Shown here one piece after another: positions 7,159 to 16,493 of a DNA stretch of 64,000 nt. The position numbers and the translations under genes were made by a program. Source of the DNA: Planotetraspora mira (GTDB lineage Bacteria; Actinomycetota; Actinomycetes; Streptosporangiales; Streptosporangiaceae). The first letter of the stretch is position 1. Each line of letters starts with the position of its first letter. Location of the stretch: contig NZ_BOOO01000035.1 in the NCBI RefSeq assembly GCF_016863275.1, forward strand, positions 1 to 64,000, written 5' to 3'. The notes under the pieces were generated by a model, which made no database searches, was not told the origin of the DNA, and worked only from the letters and a program-made list of their open reading frames with translations.

Positions 7159-7983
7159 ATGAGCACTCTTCTTGGGGAGTTCTTGCGCGCCCGGCGCCAA
7201 CTCATGACCGTTGATCAGGTGGGGCTGACGCGTGTAGGCGGGCGTCGCCGGACTCCGGGGTTGCGCCGCGAGGAGATCGCGATGCTGGCCGGCCTGAGCG
7301 CCGACTACTACGCGCGACTGGAGCAGGGGCGGGATGACAACCCGTCGGATCAAGTGCTCGCCGCCTTGGCGCAGGCTCTCCAACTCTGCCCCGATGCCAC
7401 CGAGTACCTGTACAAGCTGGCACACCCGCGAGCGTGCGTCCAAAGGGCCGTCTCCCGCGTGGATCAGGTCAGCCTGCGTGTGTTGCGGTTCATCGAGAAA
7501 TGGGATGACGCGTCAGTTTTCGTGGTGAACCGTCGGTTGGACATTCTGGCCAGAAATCGGGTGGCCGCCGCGATCTTCGAGGGGGTGGATTACACCGACA
7601 ACCTGATCAGATTGGCCTTACTCAACCCTGCGGCACGCGAGTGGTGGTTGAACTGGGAAGAGGAAGCGGCTGCGAATGTTGCTCACCTGCGTGCCGCGGC
7701 GGGAACAGACCCCGACGACCCATACTTGCTCGAACTGGTTGACGAGCTCTCACGTGAAAGCGAGGACTTTCGCCGACTCTGGGCTCGCCATGATGTACGT
7801 GGCAGGAACCAGGGACTCATCCGCTTGCGCCACAGCGAAGTTGGCGAGATGACCTTTTCACTTGAGACGTTGCGTATCGAGAGCGCTCCCGGCCTGCGCA
7901 TCCTCGTTGCTGAGGCTGTGCCACGCGGCCCCGCCGACGATTGCGTGGCCAAGCTACGCGTGCTCACCGCTGGCCGGCGGTGA
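7159..7983 (+). CDS. XRE regulator with MmyB-like ligand domain
   Basis: 274-residue cytosolic transcription factor. The N-terminal XRE helix-turn-helix (about residues 8-75) has TPGLRREEIAMLAGLSADYYARLEQGR, followed by the MmyB-like PAS-related domain (about 100-270), which in the family is thought to bind a fatty acid or other small ligand. The ATG at 7159 is chosen over the GTG at 7150 because the two paralogues also start exactly three residues before the LGEFLRAR block. These regulators commonly control adjacent SDR genes; here the SDR lies upstream (6285). Paralogues are at 62024 and 62982. Confidence 0.9.
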   Translation: MSTLLGEFLRARRQLMTVDQVGLTRVGGRRRTPGLRREEIAMLAGLSADYYARLEQGRDDNPSDQVLAALAQALQLCPDATEYLYKLAHPRACVQRAVSRVDQVSLRVLRFIEKWDDASVFVVNRRLDILARNRVAAAIFEGVDYTDNLIRLALLNPAAREWWLNWEEEAAANVAHLRAAAGTDPDDPYLLELVDELSRESEDFRRLWARHDVRGRNQGLIRLRHSEVGEMTFSLETLRIESAPGLRILVAEAVPRGPADDCVAKLRVLTAGRR

Positions 7984-8013
7984 TTGGAGCGAACGTGCGG
8001 CTTGCCGCAACCC

Positions 8014-8205
<192 letters not shown>

Positions 8206-8264
8206 GTCGGAAATCGCCGCCCCTCCTGCCCCAGCCCCGAAAAGCCCCCGCCACACAGACACAG

Positions 8265-8292
8265 AGTCCCCGCCAGTGACCTGACGGGGGCT
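8265..8292. terminator. hairpin terminator
   Basis: 12-bp stem with two G-T pairs (8265-8276 with 8281-8292), loop TGAC, between the ABC-F fragment and the convergent SDR gene. No T-tract. The rest of 8206-8401 shows nothing recognisable. Confidence 0.6.
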
Positions 8293-8401
8293 CATGAGCG
8301 ATCAAGGTTGAGGGTCCGATCGGAGACAGGGCCATCTCCAGTGCCTTGCGGGGACGATGGCCGCGGGCTCCCGGCGAATGAACGCTCCCGTTATTGGGGG
8401 C

Positions 8402-9250
8402 TCATTCTCCGTTCGGCTTGCCCTGAGCGAGGCGGGAGATGTGGTCCCACTCCTCGAGGGCGGCGAGCCGGCTGGCGTATTCGGTGCGCAGAGCGTCCAG
8501 GCCGCCCGTGCCGAACAGCACGCGCAGCGGCGGAGCGGGCGCGTCGGCAACGGCCAGGAGGGCGTCGGCGGTTGCGGCGGTGTCTCCGAGGACGAAACCG
8601 GCGGCCTGTGCGCCGGCGTAGAGCGCCTCGCGTGCGTGCTGGTAGGCGGGGTCCTGCCGGGCCTGGGGGGAGGAGGCGGTAAGACCCGAGGGGAACATGA
8701 TCGGTTCGATGAGCGTGACATGGATGCCGTATGCCGCGACCTCGGCCGCGAGTGACTGGCTCATCGCCTCCAGTGCCCACTTCGAGGCGTTGTAGATACC
8801 CAGCGCCGGGTAGGCCACCAGGCCGCCGAGCGAGGAGACCTGCATGATGTGTCCGGAGCGGCGCTCGCGCATGCCGGGCAGTACGGCGCGGGTAGTCCAT
8901 ACTGCGCCGAGGTAGTTGACGTCGATCTGGGCCCTGATCTGGTCGTCGGTAGGCTCCTCCAGGGCTCCGTGCAGCATGTGTCCGGCGTTGTTGACGAGCA
9001 CGTCGATGCCCCCGAACTGCTTCTCGGCGGTGCTCACGGCGTCGTTGACGGCGGCCGTGTCCGCGACGTCGAGCTCCAGCGCGAGGACCTGGTCGCCGTA
9101 GCGGTCGACCAGGGGGCGCAGCGCCTGCGCGTTGCGGGAGGTAGCCGTAAGCCGGTCGCCACGGGCGAGGATCGCCTCGGCCCAGTGTGCGCCCAGGCCA
9201 CGGGAAGCACCCGTGAGGAACCAGTTCCGGGGTGTACGAGAAGTACTCAT
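8402..9250 (-). CDS. short-chain dehydrogenase/reductase
   Basis: 282-residue SDR of the longer classical type often annotated as oxidoreductase or retinol-dehydrogenase-like. The cofactor motif TGASRGLG is at residues 13-20, NNAG near 87, the catalytic Ser in QVSSLGG, and YNASKWALEA supplies Tyr and Lys. It is NADP-dependent by family and the substrate is unknown. The 297-bp region upstream (9251-9547) contains no recognisable gene and should hold its promoter. No dedicated regulator is adjacent. Confidence 0.87.
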   Translation of the reverse strand: MSTSRTPRNWFLTGASRGLGAHWAEAILARGDRLTATSRNAQALRPLVDRYGDQVLALELDVADTAAVNDAVSTAEKQFGGIDVLVNNAGHMLHGALEEPTDDQIRAQIDVNYLGAVWTTRAVLPGMRERRSGHIMQVSSLGGLVAYPALGIYNASKWALEAMSQSLAAEVAAYGIHVTLIEPIMFPSGLTASSPQARQDPAYQHAREALYAGAQAAGFVLGDTAATADALLAVADAPAPPLRVLFGTGGLDALRTEYASRLAALEEWDHISRLAQGKPNGE

Positions 9251-9547
9251 GGAAGATGTCTCCGAAGGCTCGGTGGTCGGGTGTTTCCCGACGCCTGACC
9301 AGCGTGCTTCCGTGGCGCCGACGCAACCAGAGTCGGCTTACCCAGGGACCGGGAGTCTCTGGCTGTAGCCGTGGCGGGGGCGCTGGACCCATGAGCATCC
9401 TGTAGGCGGATCTTGCTAACGCAGGTGCTAACTGCAGTCCTGGACGCCGAGGGACAGCGATAGAAAACGATCAGGGTGACATGGCCCCATGTTCTGCGAG
9501 CGGTCGCATCGTGTGGATTGTCGTCGGTGTCCGATTGGATGGGGTTC

Positions 9548-10213
9548 ATGACTGCTCATGATGTGGCCCGCCTGCTGCCTGCGATTCCGGTACTTCGTGA
9601 TCTCTGCCGATCCATGGCGGTACTGGAGGCCGTCCTGAGTCCAGAGTGGGAGAGCCGCTACCACTCCTTCGACGCGGGCTGGGGCCCAGGGGAGGAGATG
9701 GCTTCGATGCGGAACGGCTCGGGAGACGAATACTCCATCGTCTTCTTGGCGGAGGGTGCGTACATCCGCGGTTTTGATCATGAGGCGGTGATGAGTCCGT
9801 ACGGGAACGACGGGCCGTGGCCGGGGGTGCTCGACTCGGTTCCCGACGTCTTTCGCCCCTGTGTGGAAGAACCTGCGTTCTGCGACGAAGGCATGCCGGT
9901 CGTGACCGCTTGCCTGTGGCGTGAGGCCGGCGAGGGCCGTTGGCGGGTAGGCGAGATTGAGTACCCGGACGGCGAGAGCGATCCCGATGGATCGACGCAC
10001 CTGTTCGCGCTTCTTGTCGATCCGTCGCCGGAGGCGTTCCAGCGGTTCGCTGAGGACTATTACGAAGTTCCCGTGAGCCTCGATGCGGTGCGGCACGTCT
10101 ATGCCCTTCGTCCGCTGACGCAGGAAGTGGTCACTGCGCTGAACGCCGACCTCAAGCTGGAGGACCTTGCCGAAGACCTTGTGGCATCGCGGTATCCGTC
10201 TGCCGCGGGCTGA
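9548..10213 (+). CDS. conserved hypothetical protein, acidic, function unknown
   Basis: 221-residue acidic protein without membrane segments or signal peptide. It is rich in Trp, Tyr, Asp and Glu, with notable stretches such as PEWESRYHSFD, GSGDEYSIVF, GAYIRGFDHE and FAEDYYEVPV. I recall similar proteins being widespread in streptomycetes, but I know of no characterised function. The soluble, acidic, single-domain form is compatible with an immunity-type or SUKH-like protein, but no motif proves it. The ATG at 9548 is preferred over upstream ATGs (9476, 9539) because the conserved part starts there and a GGGG lies just upstream. Confidence 0.7.
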   Translation: MTAHDVARLLPAIPVLRDLCRSMAVLEAVLSPEWESRYHSFDAGWGPGEEMASMRNGSGDEYSIVFLAEGAYIRGFDHEAVMSPYGNDGPWPGVLDSVPDVFRPCVEEPAFCDEGMPVVTACLWREAGEGRWRVGEIEYPDGESDPDGSTHLFALLVDPSPEAFQRFAEDYYEVPVSLDAVRHVYALRPLTQEVVTALNADLKLEDLAEDLVASRYPSAAG

Positions 10214-10290
10214 GAAGGAGGGGTGGCGGGCGCCGAAGGCACCTGGTGTACGGTGCCAACGCTTCGCCTATCGGGGAGAAAGGGTTGTTC

Positions 10291-11361
10291 GTGGGAGAAA
10301 ACCGGCGTAAGTCGCAGAACGGATCCGTCGTGCCGCTGGACGCACCGTCCGCCGCGCCGGAGAAGCGGCTGCCGCTCCTGTCGCTGCTGGAGCTCGCGGT
10401 GCTCGAAGAAGGGCACAGCGCGCGCGACGGCCTCGCGGCGGTGGTCGCGACGGCGCGCGGCGCCGCCGATCTCGGCTTCCGCCGGGTGTGGGTCGCCGAG
10501 CACCACGGGTACTCGCCCGTAAGCAGCGTCGCGCCGCCCGTACTGGCCGCGCACCTCGCGGCGGTGACCGAGCGGATCCGGGTCGGCTCAGGCGGGGTGC
10601 TGTTGCCGAACCACGCCCCGCTCGCCGTCGCGGAACAGTTCATGACCATGGCCGCTCTGCATCCGGAGCGCATCGACCTCGGCGTCGGCCGGGGGCCCGG
10701 CACCTTCGACCCCGACATCATGCGCGCGCTGCGCCGCGGCGCCGACCCGGCCACGGACGTCGAGTACCGGGCCGACCTCGCCGAACTGCTCAGTCACCTG
10801 GGTGGCGGGGACGGCGCTCGCGTACTGCCCGGCGCCGACGTGCTCCCCGAGCCCTGGCTGCTCTCGTCGAGCGCCGCGGGCGCCGAACTCGCCGCCGAAC
10901 TGGGGCTGCCGCTCGCGTTCGCCTACCACATCAGGCCGGGCAATGCCGTCGAGGCGCTGACCCGCTACCGGGAGAAGTTCCGGCCCTCGCGGTGGCGGGA
11001 CGAGCCGTACGTGCTGGTGAGCGTGGACACGGTCTGCGGGGCGACCGACGCGGAGGCCGCCCACCTGGTCCGCCCGGCGTACCTCGCCCTGCTGACGGCC
11101 TTCGCGGGCCGGGCCGCCGAGGCGGTACTGTGCTCGCCCGCGGAGGCGGCGGCGACGCCTCTCCACGCGGAGGCAGCGGAACGGCTGGAGCAGCTGTCGG
11201 CGGCTCAGGCGCAGGGGTCGCCGGAGACGGTGCGTCGCCGGTTGGCCGCCGTCGCCACTCTGACCGGCGCGGACGAGCTCATGCTGTCGATCCCCGTCTA
11301 CGACCCGTCCGTCCGCCTGCGCACCCTCGAAGCGGCGTCCGCGGTGGTGCCCGCCGTCTGA
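10291..11361 (+). CDS. LLM-class flavin-dependent monooxygenase (luciferase-like)
   Basis: 356-residue bacterial-luciferase-like TIM-barrel enzyme. The family hallmarks are ADLGFRRVWVAEHHGYSP near residue 70, RIRVGSGGVLLPNHAPLAVAE, and ERIDLGVGRGPG further on. It uses reduced FMN (or F420 in some members) to oxygenate an organic substrate that cannot be predicted. The GTG at 10291 is chosen because GAGAAAGG sits seven bases upstream; an in-frame GTG at 10246 is an alternative. The gene stands alone, ending at a hairpin before a convergent reductase gene. Confidence 0.85.
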   Translation: MGENRRKSQNGSVVPLDAPSAAPEKRLPLLSLLELAVLEEGHSARDGLAAVVATARGAADLGFRRVWVAEHHGYSPVSSVAPPVLAAHLAAVTERIRVGSGGVLLPNHAPLAVAEQFMTMAALHPERIDLGVGRGPGTFDPDIMRALRRGADPATDVEYRADLAELLSHLGGGDGARVLPGADVLPEPWLLSSSAAGAELAAELGLPLAFAYHIRPGNAVEALTRYREKFRPSRWRDEPYVLVSVDTVCGATDAEAAHLVRPAYLALLTAFAGRAAEAVLCSPAEAAATPLHAEAAERLEQLSAAQAQGSPETVRRRLAAVATLTGADELMLSIPVYDPSVRLRTLEAASAVVPAV

Positions 11362-11376
11362 ACCGCCACTCAGACC

Positions 11377-11405
11377 GCGGCGCCGACCACCGGATGTGGC
11401 GCCGC
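11377..11405. terminator. hairpin terminator between convergent genes
   Basis: Perfect 8-bp stem GCGGCGCC/GGCGCCGC with a 13-base loop, between the luciferase-like gene (ends 11361) and the reductase (ends 11431). No T-tract. Confidence 0.6.
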
Positions 11406-11430
11406 TACGGCGATCCTCCCGAGAAGGCCA

Positions 11431-12045
11431 CTACTTCCCGCCGGGCACCTGGTCCTTGACCTCGTCGTAGCCGACCTTGGCGGGTGCTTCGGTCGGCGAG
11501 TAGATCACGCGGATCACGCCCGTCGGAAACGCCTCCGTCGCCGTCATTCTCAGGTGGTACGGCGCGTCGCCGTCGTCGAACAGCCTGCGGCCCTTACGCG
11601 CCGCCACCGGGTGCACCAGCAGGCGCAGCTCATCGACCAGCCCCGCGGCGAGCAACTGCTGCACCACGGAGATCGAGCCGGGGATGAGGATGCCTCTGAT
11701 GCCGGCATCGGCCTTGAGCGAGGTGACGGCATCGAGGAGATCGCCTTTGATCAGCTCGGAGTTGCGCCAGGAGAACTCCAGCGGCTGGCGCGAGACGACC
11801 ACCTTGCGCACGTCCCCGAGTTGCTTGGCGAAGGGTGCGTCGTCCCCACCCGCCGCCTCGCGGTCGGGCCAGGCTCCGGCGAAGCTGTCGTAGGTCTCCC
11901 TGCCGATGAGCAGCACATCAGCGGTGTCATAATCCTCGCCGACGGCGCGGCCCATGTTCTCGTCGAAATAGGGGAAGTGCCAATCGGGGTTGATCTCGGC
12001 CACACCGTCGGCCGAGATGAACAGCGTGGAGATGACCTTTGCCAT
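11431..12045 (-). CDS. dihydrofolate reductase-family protein (RibD C-terminal fold)
   Basis: 204-residue member of the DHFR/RibD_C superfamily, starting MAKVISTLFISADGV with the typical SxDGx motif. It carries an NADPH-binding type pattern, LLIGRETYDSFAGAWPD and GILIPGSISVVQQLLAAGLVDELRLLVHPV. Members reduce pteridine- or flavin-precursor-like substrates, but most stand-alone actinobacterial copies are uncharacterised, so true DHFR activity is unlikely to be its role. It is single-gene, with about 170 bp of upstream space (12046-12218). Confidence 0.85.
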   Translation of the reverse strand: MAKVISTLFISADGVAEINPDWHFPYFDENMGRAVGEDYDTADVLLIGRETYDSFAGAWPDREAAGGDDAPFAKQLGDVRKVVVSRQPLEFSWRNSELIKGDLLDAVTSLKADAGIRGILIPGSISVVQQLLAAGLVDELRLLVHPVAARKGRRLFDDGDAPYHLRMTATEAFPTGVIRVIYSPTEAPAKVGYDEVKDQVPGGK

Positions 12046-12218
12046 CGCAGTGATCCCTTCGAGTCAGGCGGTATCGGTAGGTAGACGGGCGACGCATCCC
12101 AAACTCATCGCCGGCCACAGACCCGTCCCCATGGAGAGTCGGCATTTCGAGGTCGGCGTGATGCATCGGCACAGTTTCGACGACCGGACGCAGATGGGCG
12201 ACCGGGTTCCTCGAGCCC

Positions 12219-12929
12219 TCATGATCCGAGTAGATCGAGGTCACGAACGCAGAAACCGTGGTGCGCCCACTCCTCGTTCAGTACCACCTGAACGCACTCC
12301 AGCACCGACTTTCCCCTGGCATACGGCGGCCAACCCGGGCCCGCCGGCACTGGCGCGGGCGCCGAGAGCTGATCGGCCGTCACCGTCGACAGCCAACGCT
12401 CCAGCTCAGCGCCTTGCACGTCTCGCGCGGCCAGCACCTCGTCGAGACTGGGGGCCGCCGCTCGGTCCAGGCCCTGCTCCTCCTGGTCAGGGACGAACTC
12501 GGACGCCAACCCGATCGCGGTGAACGGCTCGGTCGATCCCAGACAGCAGCGGCGGAACCACGAGTCGTGCACGAACACCAGATGGCGCTGGGTCTCTACC
12601 GCCGACCATTCGCCGCCGACGCGCTGCTGCTCCGAACCCCTGGGCATCGCTCGCAGCCGCTCGATCGTCTCCGCCCAGCCGGCCCGCAGCTGCCGGACAG
12701 CCTGCAGCAGGTCCGCCGGATCGGCTGAGCGGAGCAGCAGCCGCACCGGATACCGGCGGTCAAGCTCGGCTTCGACGTACGACGTCACCTCGACTCCGTT
12801 GACCACCAGATTGGTGACCAGCCCGTCGATCACAGCGTCCTGCATTACCACCCCGATCAGACGAGCGCGGGTCAAGTCACACTCGCGGAACTCGGCATCA
12901 GTCAGGTCCTGGTCCTTGAAGCTCGCCAT
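12219..12929 (-). CDS. DinB-like protein with N-terminal pentapeptide segment
   Basis: 236-residue protein. The first 45 residues form a short pentapeptide-like run (AEFRECDLTRARLIGVVMQDAVIDGL). The rest resembles DinB_2/YfiT-like four-helix bundles, with conserved histidines in ETQRHLVFVHDSWFRR and EEWAHHGFCVRDLD that would form a metal site. Enzymes of this superfamily include thiol (mycothiol, bacillithiol)-dependent transferases, so a mycothiol-linked detoxification role is possible but inferred. The ATG at 12929 (MASFKDQDL) is where family similarity begins; the longer frame adds a Pro/Arg-rich tail that is probably noncoding. Confidence 0.8.
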   Translation of the reverse strand: MASFKDQDLTDAEFRECDLTRARLIGVVMQDAVIDGLVTNLVVNGVEVTSYVEAELDRRYPVRLLLRSADPADLLQAVRQLRAGWAETIERLRAMPRGSEQQRVGGEWSAVETQRHLVFVHDSWFRRCCLGSTEPFTAIGLASEFVPDQEEQGLDRAAAPSLDEVLAARDVQGAELERWLSTVTADQLSAPAPVPAGPGWPPYARGKSVLECVQVVLNEEWAHHGFCVRDLDLLGS

Positions 12930-13070
12930 GCCGGGCAGTATCCACCGGCGTACCGACAATCGCGCATCAGCCGAGGCAGGACATCCGCACAGCGCTCTTG
13001 AAAACCGCGAGCCCAGCCGCCCGGTACGGCCGCCTGGGGTGCCGGGGGCGGTGCGAGGGGGGTTGCTGCC

Positions 13071-13106
13071 GGGGTGGGGGCCCGGCATGTTTCGGGCCCC
13101 GACCCC
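13071..13106. terminator. hairpin terminator of the MBL-fold gene
   Basis: 14-bp stem with one mismatch (13071-13084 with 13093-13106), an 8-base loop and very high GC. It lies 30 bases beyond the stop of the minus-strand MBL gene and upstream of the DinB-like gene. Confidence 0.75.
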
Positions 13107-13135
13107 GACATGACGTCTCGGTTCTGGGCGGCGGT

Positions 13136-13933
13136 TCAGGCTGAGGAGCGCTGCGTCCAGTCCTGGTCGAGGCGGTCGGCCAGGCCCGCGGCGGTGAAGG
13201 CGGCCTCCAGGTCCTCGCGGCCCTCGGTGAAGTGGGCCCAGCTGTCGTGGTGGGCCGGGACGACACGGCGGGCGTCGAGGATCCGGGCGGCCTCGGCGGC
13301 CTGCGCGCTGTCCAGGACGATCAGGTTGCCGTCGAAAAGCATGGGAAAACGAGGTGCGCCGGCGAACAGGATGGCGGTGTCCACCGGGGCGAAGCGCTCG
13401 GCGATCTCCTTGACGGCGTCGAGGGAGGCGTTGTCGCCGCTGACGTAGACCGTCGGCAGGCCCTCTCCGGTCAGGACGAAGCCGACGACCTGGCCGGTGA
13501 AGGGCTCAACCTTCTCGCGCGGGCCGGGGCCGTGGATGGCGGGAACACCGGTGACGGTGATAGTGCCGCCGCCCGGGCGCTCCAACTCGACCGTCTCCCA
13601 GTCGGCCAGGCCCTTGACCTTCTGCCCGAGACGCTCGCCGCCGCTGGGGGTGGTCAGGGTGAGGGGGACGTCGGCGAGCAGGGCACGGCCCGAGGTGTCG
13701 AGATTGTCGGCGTGCTCGTCGTGGGAGAGCAGGACCACGTCGATGGGGCCGAGATCGGCGGGGGTGCCGGCGGAGGGGGCGGTCTTGGTCAGGACCGGGC
13801 GGCCGGGCCTGCCGTAGTCGCCGGGGCCGTCGAACGTCGGGTCGGTCAAAAACCGCAGGCCGCCGTACTCGAACAAGGCGGTCGGGCCGCCGTATGTGCG
13901 GACCGGGAACTGATCGGCATCGAGCTGGGACAT
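13136..13933 (-). CDS. MBL-fold metallo-hydrolase (UlaG-like)
   Basis: 265-residue metallo-beta-lactamase-fold protein. The motif LLSHDEHADNLD carries the metal-binding His/Asp cluster, with further ligands in VPAIHGPGP, YVSGDNAS and VVPAHHDSW. The overall pattern fits the UlaG-like/lactonase-type group, which hydrolyses phosphodiesters or lactones; the substrate is unknown. The ATG at 13933 is chosen because GGGAGA lies just upstream. The gene is divergent from the CGNR zinc-finger gene at 14021, a common pairing of enzyme and local regulator. Confidence 0.85.
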   Translation of the reverse strand: MSQLDADQFPVRTYGGPTALFEYGGLRFLTDPTFDGPGDYGRPGRPVLTKTAPSAGTPADLGPIDVVLLSHDEHADNLDTSGRALLADVPLTLTTPSGGERLGQKVKGLADWETVELERPGGGTITVTGVPAIHGPGPREKVEPFTGQVVGFVLTGEGLPTVYVSGDNASLDAVKEIAERFAPVDTAILFAGAPRFPMLFDGNLIVLDSAQAAEAARILDARRVVPAHHDSWAHFTEGREDLEAAFTAAGLADRLDQDWTQRSSA

Positions 13934-14020
13934 CACGTCTCCCTCATTTCTCACGAAAAAAATCTGTGTTTAACGTGACATAAGACTAGGCGGGCATCAC
14001 GGAAAAATGCAATCGCTACC

Positions 14021-14638
14021 ATGAGAGACATGGACGACACCCTGGCCACCGACACAGCGCAGACCGCTCTGCCCCCAGCTCCAGGTGCCGACCAGTACCG
14101 CTCCCTGGACTTCGCCGACACCGTCGCGACCCTGCCCGCCGGCCAGAGCTACGACCTGCTCGCCACCCCCGGATCCGCCATGCGCTGGCTCGCCGCCCAC
14201 GACCTGACCACCCCGGACGTGCAGCTGTACGAGGTGTGCGCACAGCGGATGCGCGTGCTTCGCGCACACGTACGCGCCCTGTTCGCCGCCCGCGTCGACG
14301 GCACCACCCCGCCCGAAGACTCCCTGCGCGCGGTGAACGAGGCACTCACGGCTGTACCCACCGCACCCCTCCTCGCCTGGGACGGGGCCCGGGGACTGCG
14401 CCGCATCCAGGCACACCCCACCGATCGGGCCGTCAACCACGCACTGGCGACCCTCGCCGCCGACGCCGCCGACCTGCTCACCGGTCCCGACGCCGGCATC
14501 CTCGCCGCCTGCGGCTCCGCCCCCTGCGACCGGTTCCTCATGCGCACCCACGGCCGGCGCCACTGGTGCTCCACCCGCTGCGGCGACCGCGTCCGCGCCG
14601 CCCGCGCCTACGCCCGGCGCAGCGGCGCCTCGGACTGA
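14021..14638 (+). CDS. CGNR zinc-finger/ABATE-domain putative regulator
   Basis: 205-residue protein with an N-terminal stress-associated (ABATE) domain (LDFADTVATL, about 29-140). The C-terminal CGNR-type zinc finger at about 166-200 reads CGSAPCDRF, then HWCSTRCGDRVRAARAYARR, with four cysteines. The family is regarded as putative transcription regulators, and the basic tail after the finger supports nucleic-acid binding. No ribosome-binding site precedes the ATG, so leaderless translation is possible; an alternative ATG is at 14030. It is divergent from the MBL-fold gene, its probable target. Confidence 0.83.
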   Translation: MRDMDDTLATDTAQTALPPAPGADQYRSLDFADTVATLPAGQSYDLLATPGSAMRWLAAHDLTTPDVQLYEVCAQRMRVLRAHVRALFAARVDGTTPPEDSLRAVNEALTAVPTAPLLAWDGARGLRRIQAHPTDRAVNHALATLAADAADLLTGPDAGILAACGSAPCDRFLMRTHGRRHWCSTRCGDRVRAARAYARRSGASD

Positions 14639-14696
14639 CGCGCCGGACCGATTCGGTCGCCTGTTCTGGTGATGCCTCCGGAATCCGGCAGGAAGA

Positions 14697-15335
14697 TCAG
14701 CTCGGCCAGGCCGAACCCATGACGCGCTCGACCATGCTGACGTGACGGAAACCGGGTATGAAGTGCACCAATACGTCCGCACTAATGGTGCCGTAGGTGG
14801 TGTCCGGGCGGTCTCTGGTTCCCTCGAGAAGAGCTTGCAGGAACCCGTTCTTGAAGTCGCCGTGCGGATGAACAGCGGTGATCTCGTCCACCAGGCCACG
14901 ATCCAGCTTGTCCAAGCCCACGCCCTGCACGTCGGTCAGCACGCCGTGGTGCGTGGCGGCGATCTCCGGGCCCATCCGGTAGGGAATCCCCGGCGTGCTG
15001 TGCAGCGCGATGGCTTCCCAGACCACATCGGCGGCCGTGGTCGGAAAACCGCGGTCGAGCAGGAACTTGCGTGCGTGGTCGGCGCCATCGAGCTCGAAGC
15101 GCTGCTCCACGTCGGAGAAGGGCGTCAGCAGGCCGAGATCGTGGAAAATGGCGGACAGGTAGAGCAGCTCCGGGTCCAGCCGCAGACCGACCTCGCGAGC
15201 GTGAAGCGCGGCGAAGAAGAAGACGCGCCGGGAGTGATGGAAGATGAGGGGGCTGGTCATCCCTCGGATGTGGCGGGTGGCCTCGGCGACCGCCGCCGTC
15301 TCGGGAACCTCCACCCCTGCGATGATTTCGGTCAT
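14697..15335 (-). CDS. HD-domain phosphohydrolase-like protein
   Basis: 212-residue HD-superfamily metal hydrolase. The metal ligands are seen in PLIFHHSRRVF (His), SAIFHDLGLL (His-Asp pair), and later WEAIALHSTPG and the VDEITAVHPHGDF region. It resembles the cyanamide-hydratase-like group of HD proteins. It follows the sulfite oxidase gene by 36 bp on the same strand, so the two are probably one transcript. The substrate is not predictable. Confidence 0.83.
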   Translation of the reverse strand: MTEIIAGVEVPETAAVAEATRHIRGMTSPLIFHHSRRVFFFAALHAREVGLRLDPELLYLSAIFHDLGLLTPFSDVEQRFELDGADHARKFLLDRGFPTTAADVVWEAIALHSTPGIPYRMGPEIAATHHGVLTDVQGVGLDKLDRGLVDEITAVHPHGDFKNGFLQALLEGTRDRPDTTYGTISADVLVHFIPGFRHVSMVERVMGSAWPS

Positions 15336-15371
15336 GAGTTCGCCCGCCTGTTCTCCGAGCCCTGATGGGCC

Positions 15372-16493
15372 TCAGGTCGTGGATTCGACTCGGATGGGGT
15401 GAGACAGCACCGGGTGGTAGCAGTAGCCCAGGTCATTCCATGGGACGGTGTCGGGCTGGGTATGGCCCTGGTCGTCGGTGGCGCGTACCCGGATGGTGTG
15501 ATCGCCGGGTTCGGGATCCCAGCTGAACTGCCAGCGTACCCACGCGCCCGGTATCTCCGGCGGAGCCAGGGACGCCTCCTGCCAGGAACCCTCGTCGATG
15601 CGGTATTCGACCGCCGTGACCTGATTCTCTCCCGCGAACGCACGCCCCCGGATGACTTGCGGTACCGGCCGCAGCCGTGCTGGCCAGGACAGTTCCACCA
15701 GGCTCGCCACCGGTATGCCGGTGATCGGCATACCGAGTGAGGGTGCCTGCGGAGGGTAGTCCGGACCGATCAGTACGTAGTCTTCGGTGTTCCACGGAAC
15801 GTGCAGCGGATGTTCGGAGACTTCGATCCGGCCCACCCACTTGATGCTGGCGGCACCGAGCCATCCGGACACCACGACCCGAGCCGGGTACCCATGATCG
15901 AGCGGCAGCGTCTCGCCGTTCATGGCCAGCGCGAGCAGGGTGTCGTCGGCAAGCGCCTTGGCCAGCGGCATGGGCCGGCGGGCCTGGATCTCGTCGAGCG
16001 CTTCCGGCATGACCTCGCGGGCTCTTGGGGTGATCTCCGCCGGTTCGAGCAGGTCGCGCAACCGGACGCCGGTCCATTCGGCAGTGCTGATCGCGCCGCG
16101 GCCCCACTGGGTTCCCTCGAACTTGCGCTCGTACTCCTCGCCGAACAGCACACGGCGGTTACCGGCGCACTCGATCGTTCGGACCATTGAGATCAGCGGA
16201 AAGTGATCCCACAGATCGGCGTAGCTGTAGGTGATCGGCTCGCGTACCCCACTTCCTTCGATCCGGAGCGACCATCTCGCCGCGTCCAGATGGGGGGTCG
16301 GTGCGTGGCTGCGAAGGAAGAAGCGGTCGATCGGGGTGATGTAGCCAGGCGTGCGATCCGGCCGAATCCCGTAGTCCAGACCGGTCCCGGCGTCCTCCAT
16401 GAGCTCGGGGGGAGTCGGCTTGACGACTTTTCGCTCTCTGACCCCGTCAGGCGAGGGATGATCAGGCTCGCTTCCGCGTAGGGGACCACTCAA
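15372..16493 (-). CDS. sulfite oxidase-like molybdenum enzyme
   Basis: 373-residue protein of the sulfite oxidase/SorA family. The Moco-binding domain (about 50-250) contains the molybdenum-ligating Cys in TIECAGNRR, plus ALAMNGETLPLDHGYPARVVVSGWLGAASIKWV. The Moco-dimerisation domain (about 265-370) follows. It lacks the cytochrome b5 domain and any visible Tat signal, so it may act in the cytoplasm or use an unrecognised export route. It would oxidise sulfite or an S/N-oxide-type substrate. The start is TTG at 16493 with GGGGAGG nine bases upstream. The first gene of a probable operon with the HD protein, it is divergent from the YidH-like gene. Confidence 0.87.
   Translation of the reverse strand: MSGPLRGSEPDHPSPDGVRERKVVKPTPPELMEDAGTGLDYGIRPDRTPGYITPIDRFFLRSHAPTPHLDAARWSLRIEGSGVREPITYSYADLWDHFPLISMVRTIECAGNRRVLFGEEYERKFEGTQWGRGAISTAEWTGVRLRDLLEPAEITPRAREVMPEALDEIQARRPMPLAKALADDTLLALAMNGETLPLDHGYPARVVVSGWLGAASIKWVGRIEVSEHPLHVPWNTEDYVLIGPDYPPQAPSLGMPITGIPVASLVELSWPARLRPVPQVIRGRAFAGENQVTAVEYRIDEGSWQEASLAPPEIPGAWVRWQFSWDPEPGDHTIRVRATDDQGHTQPDTVPWNDLGYCYHPVLSHPIRVESTT

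Noticed and set aside
13955-14020. TCACG-N18-CGTGA inverted repeat as an operator for the MBL/CGNR pair
   Set aside because: Arms are only five bases and the spacing is wide; it may be chance, so it is not annotated.
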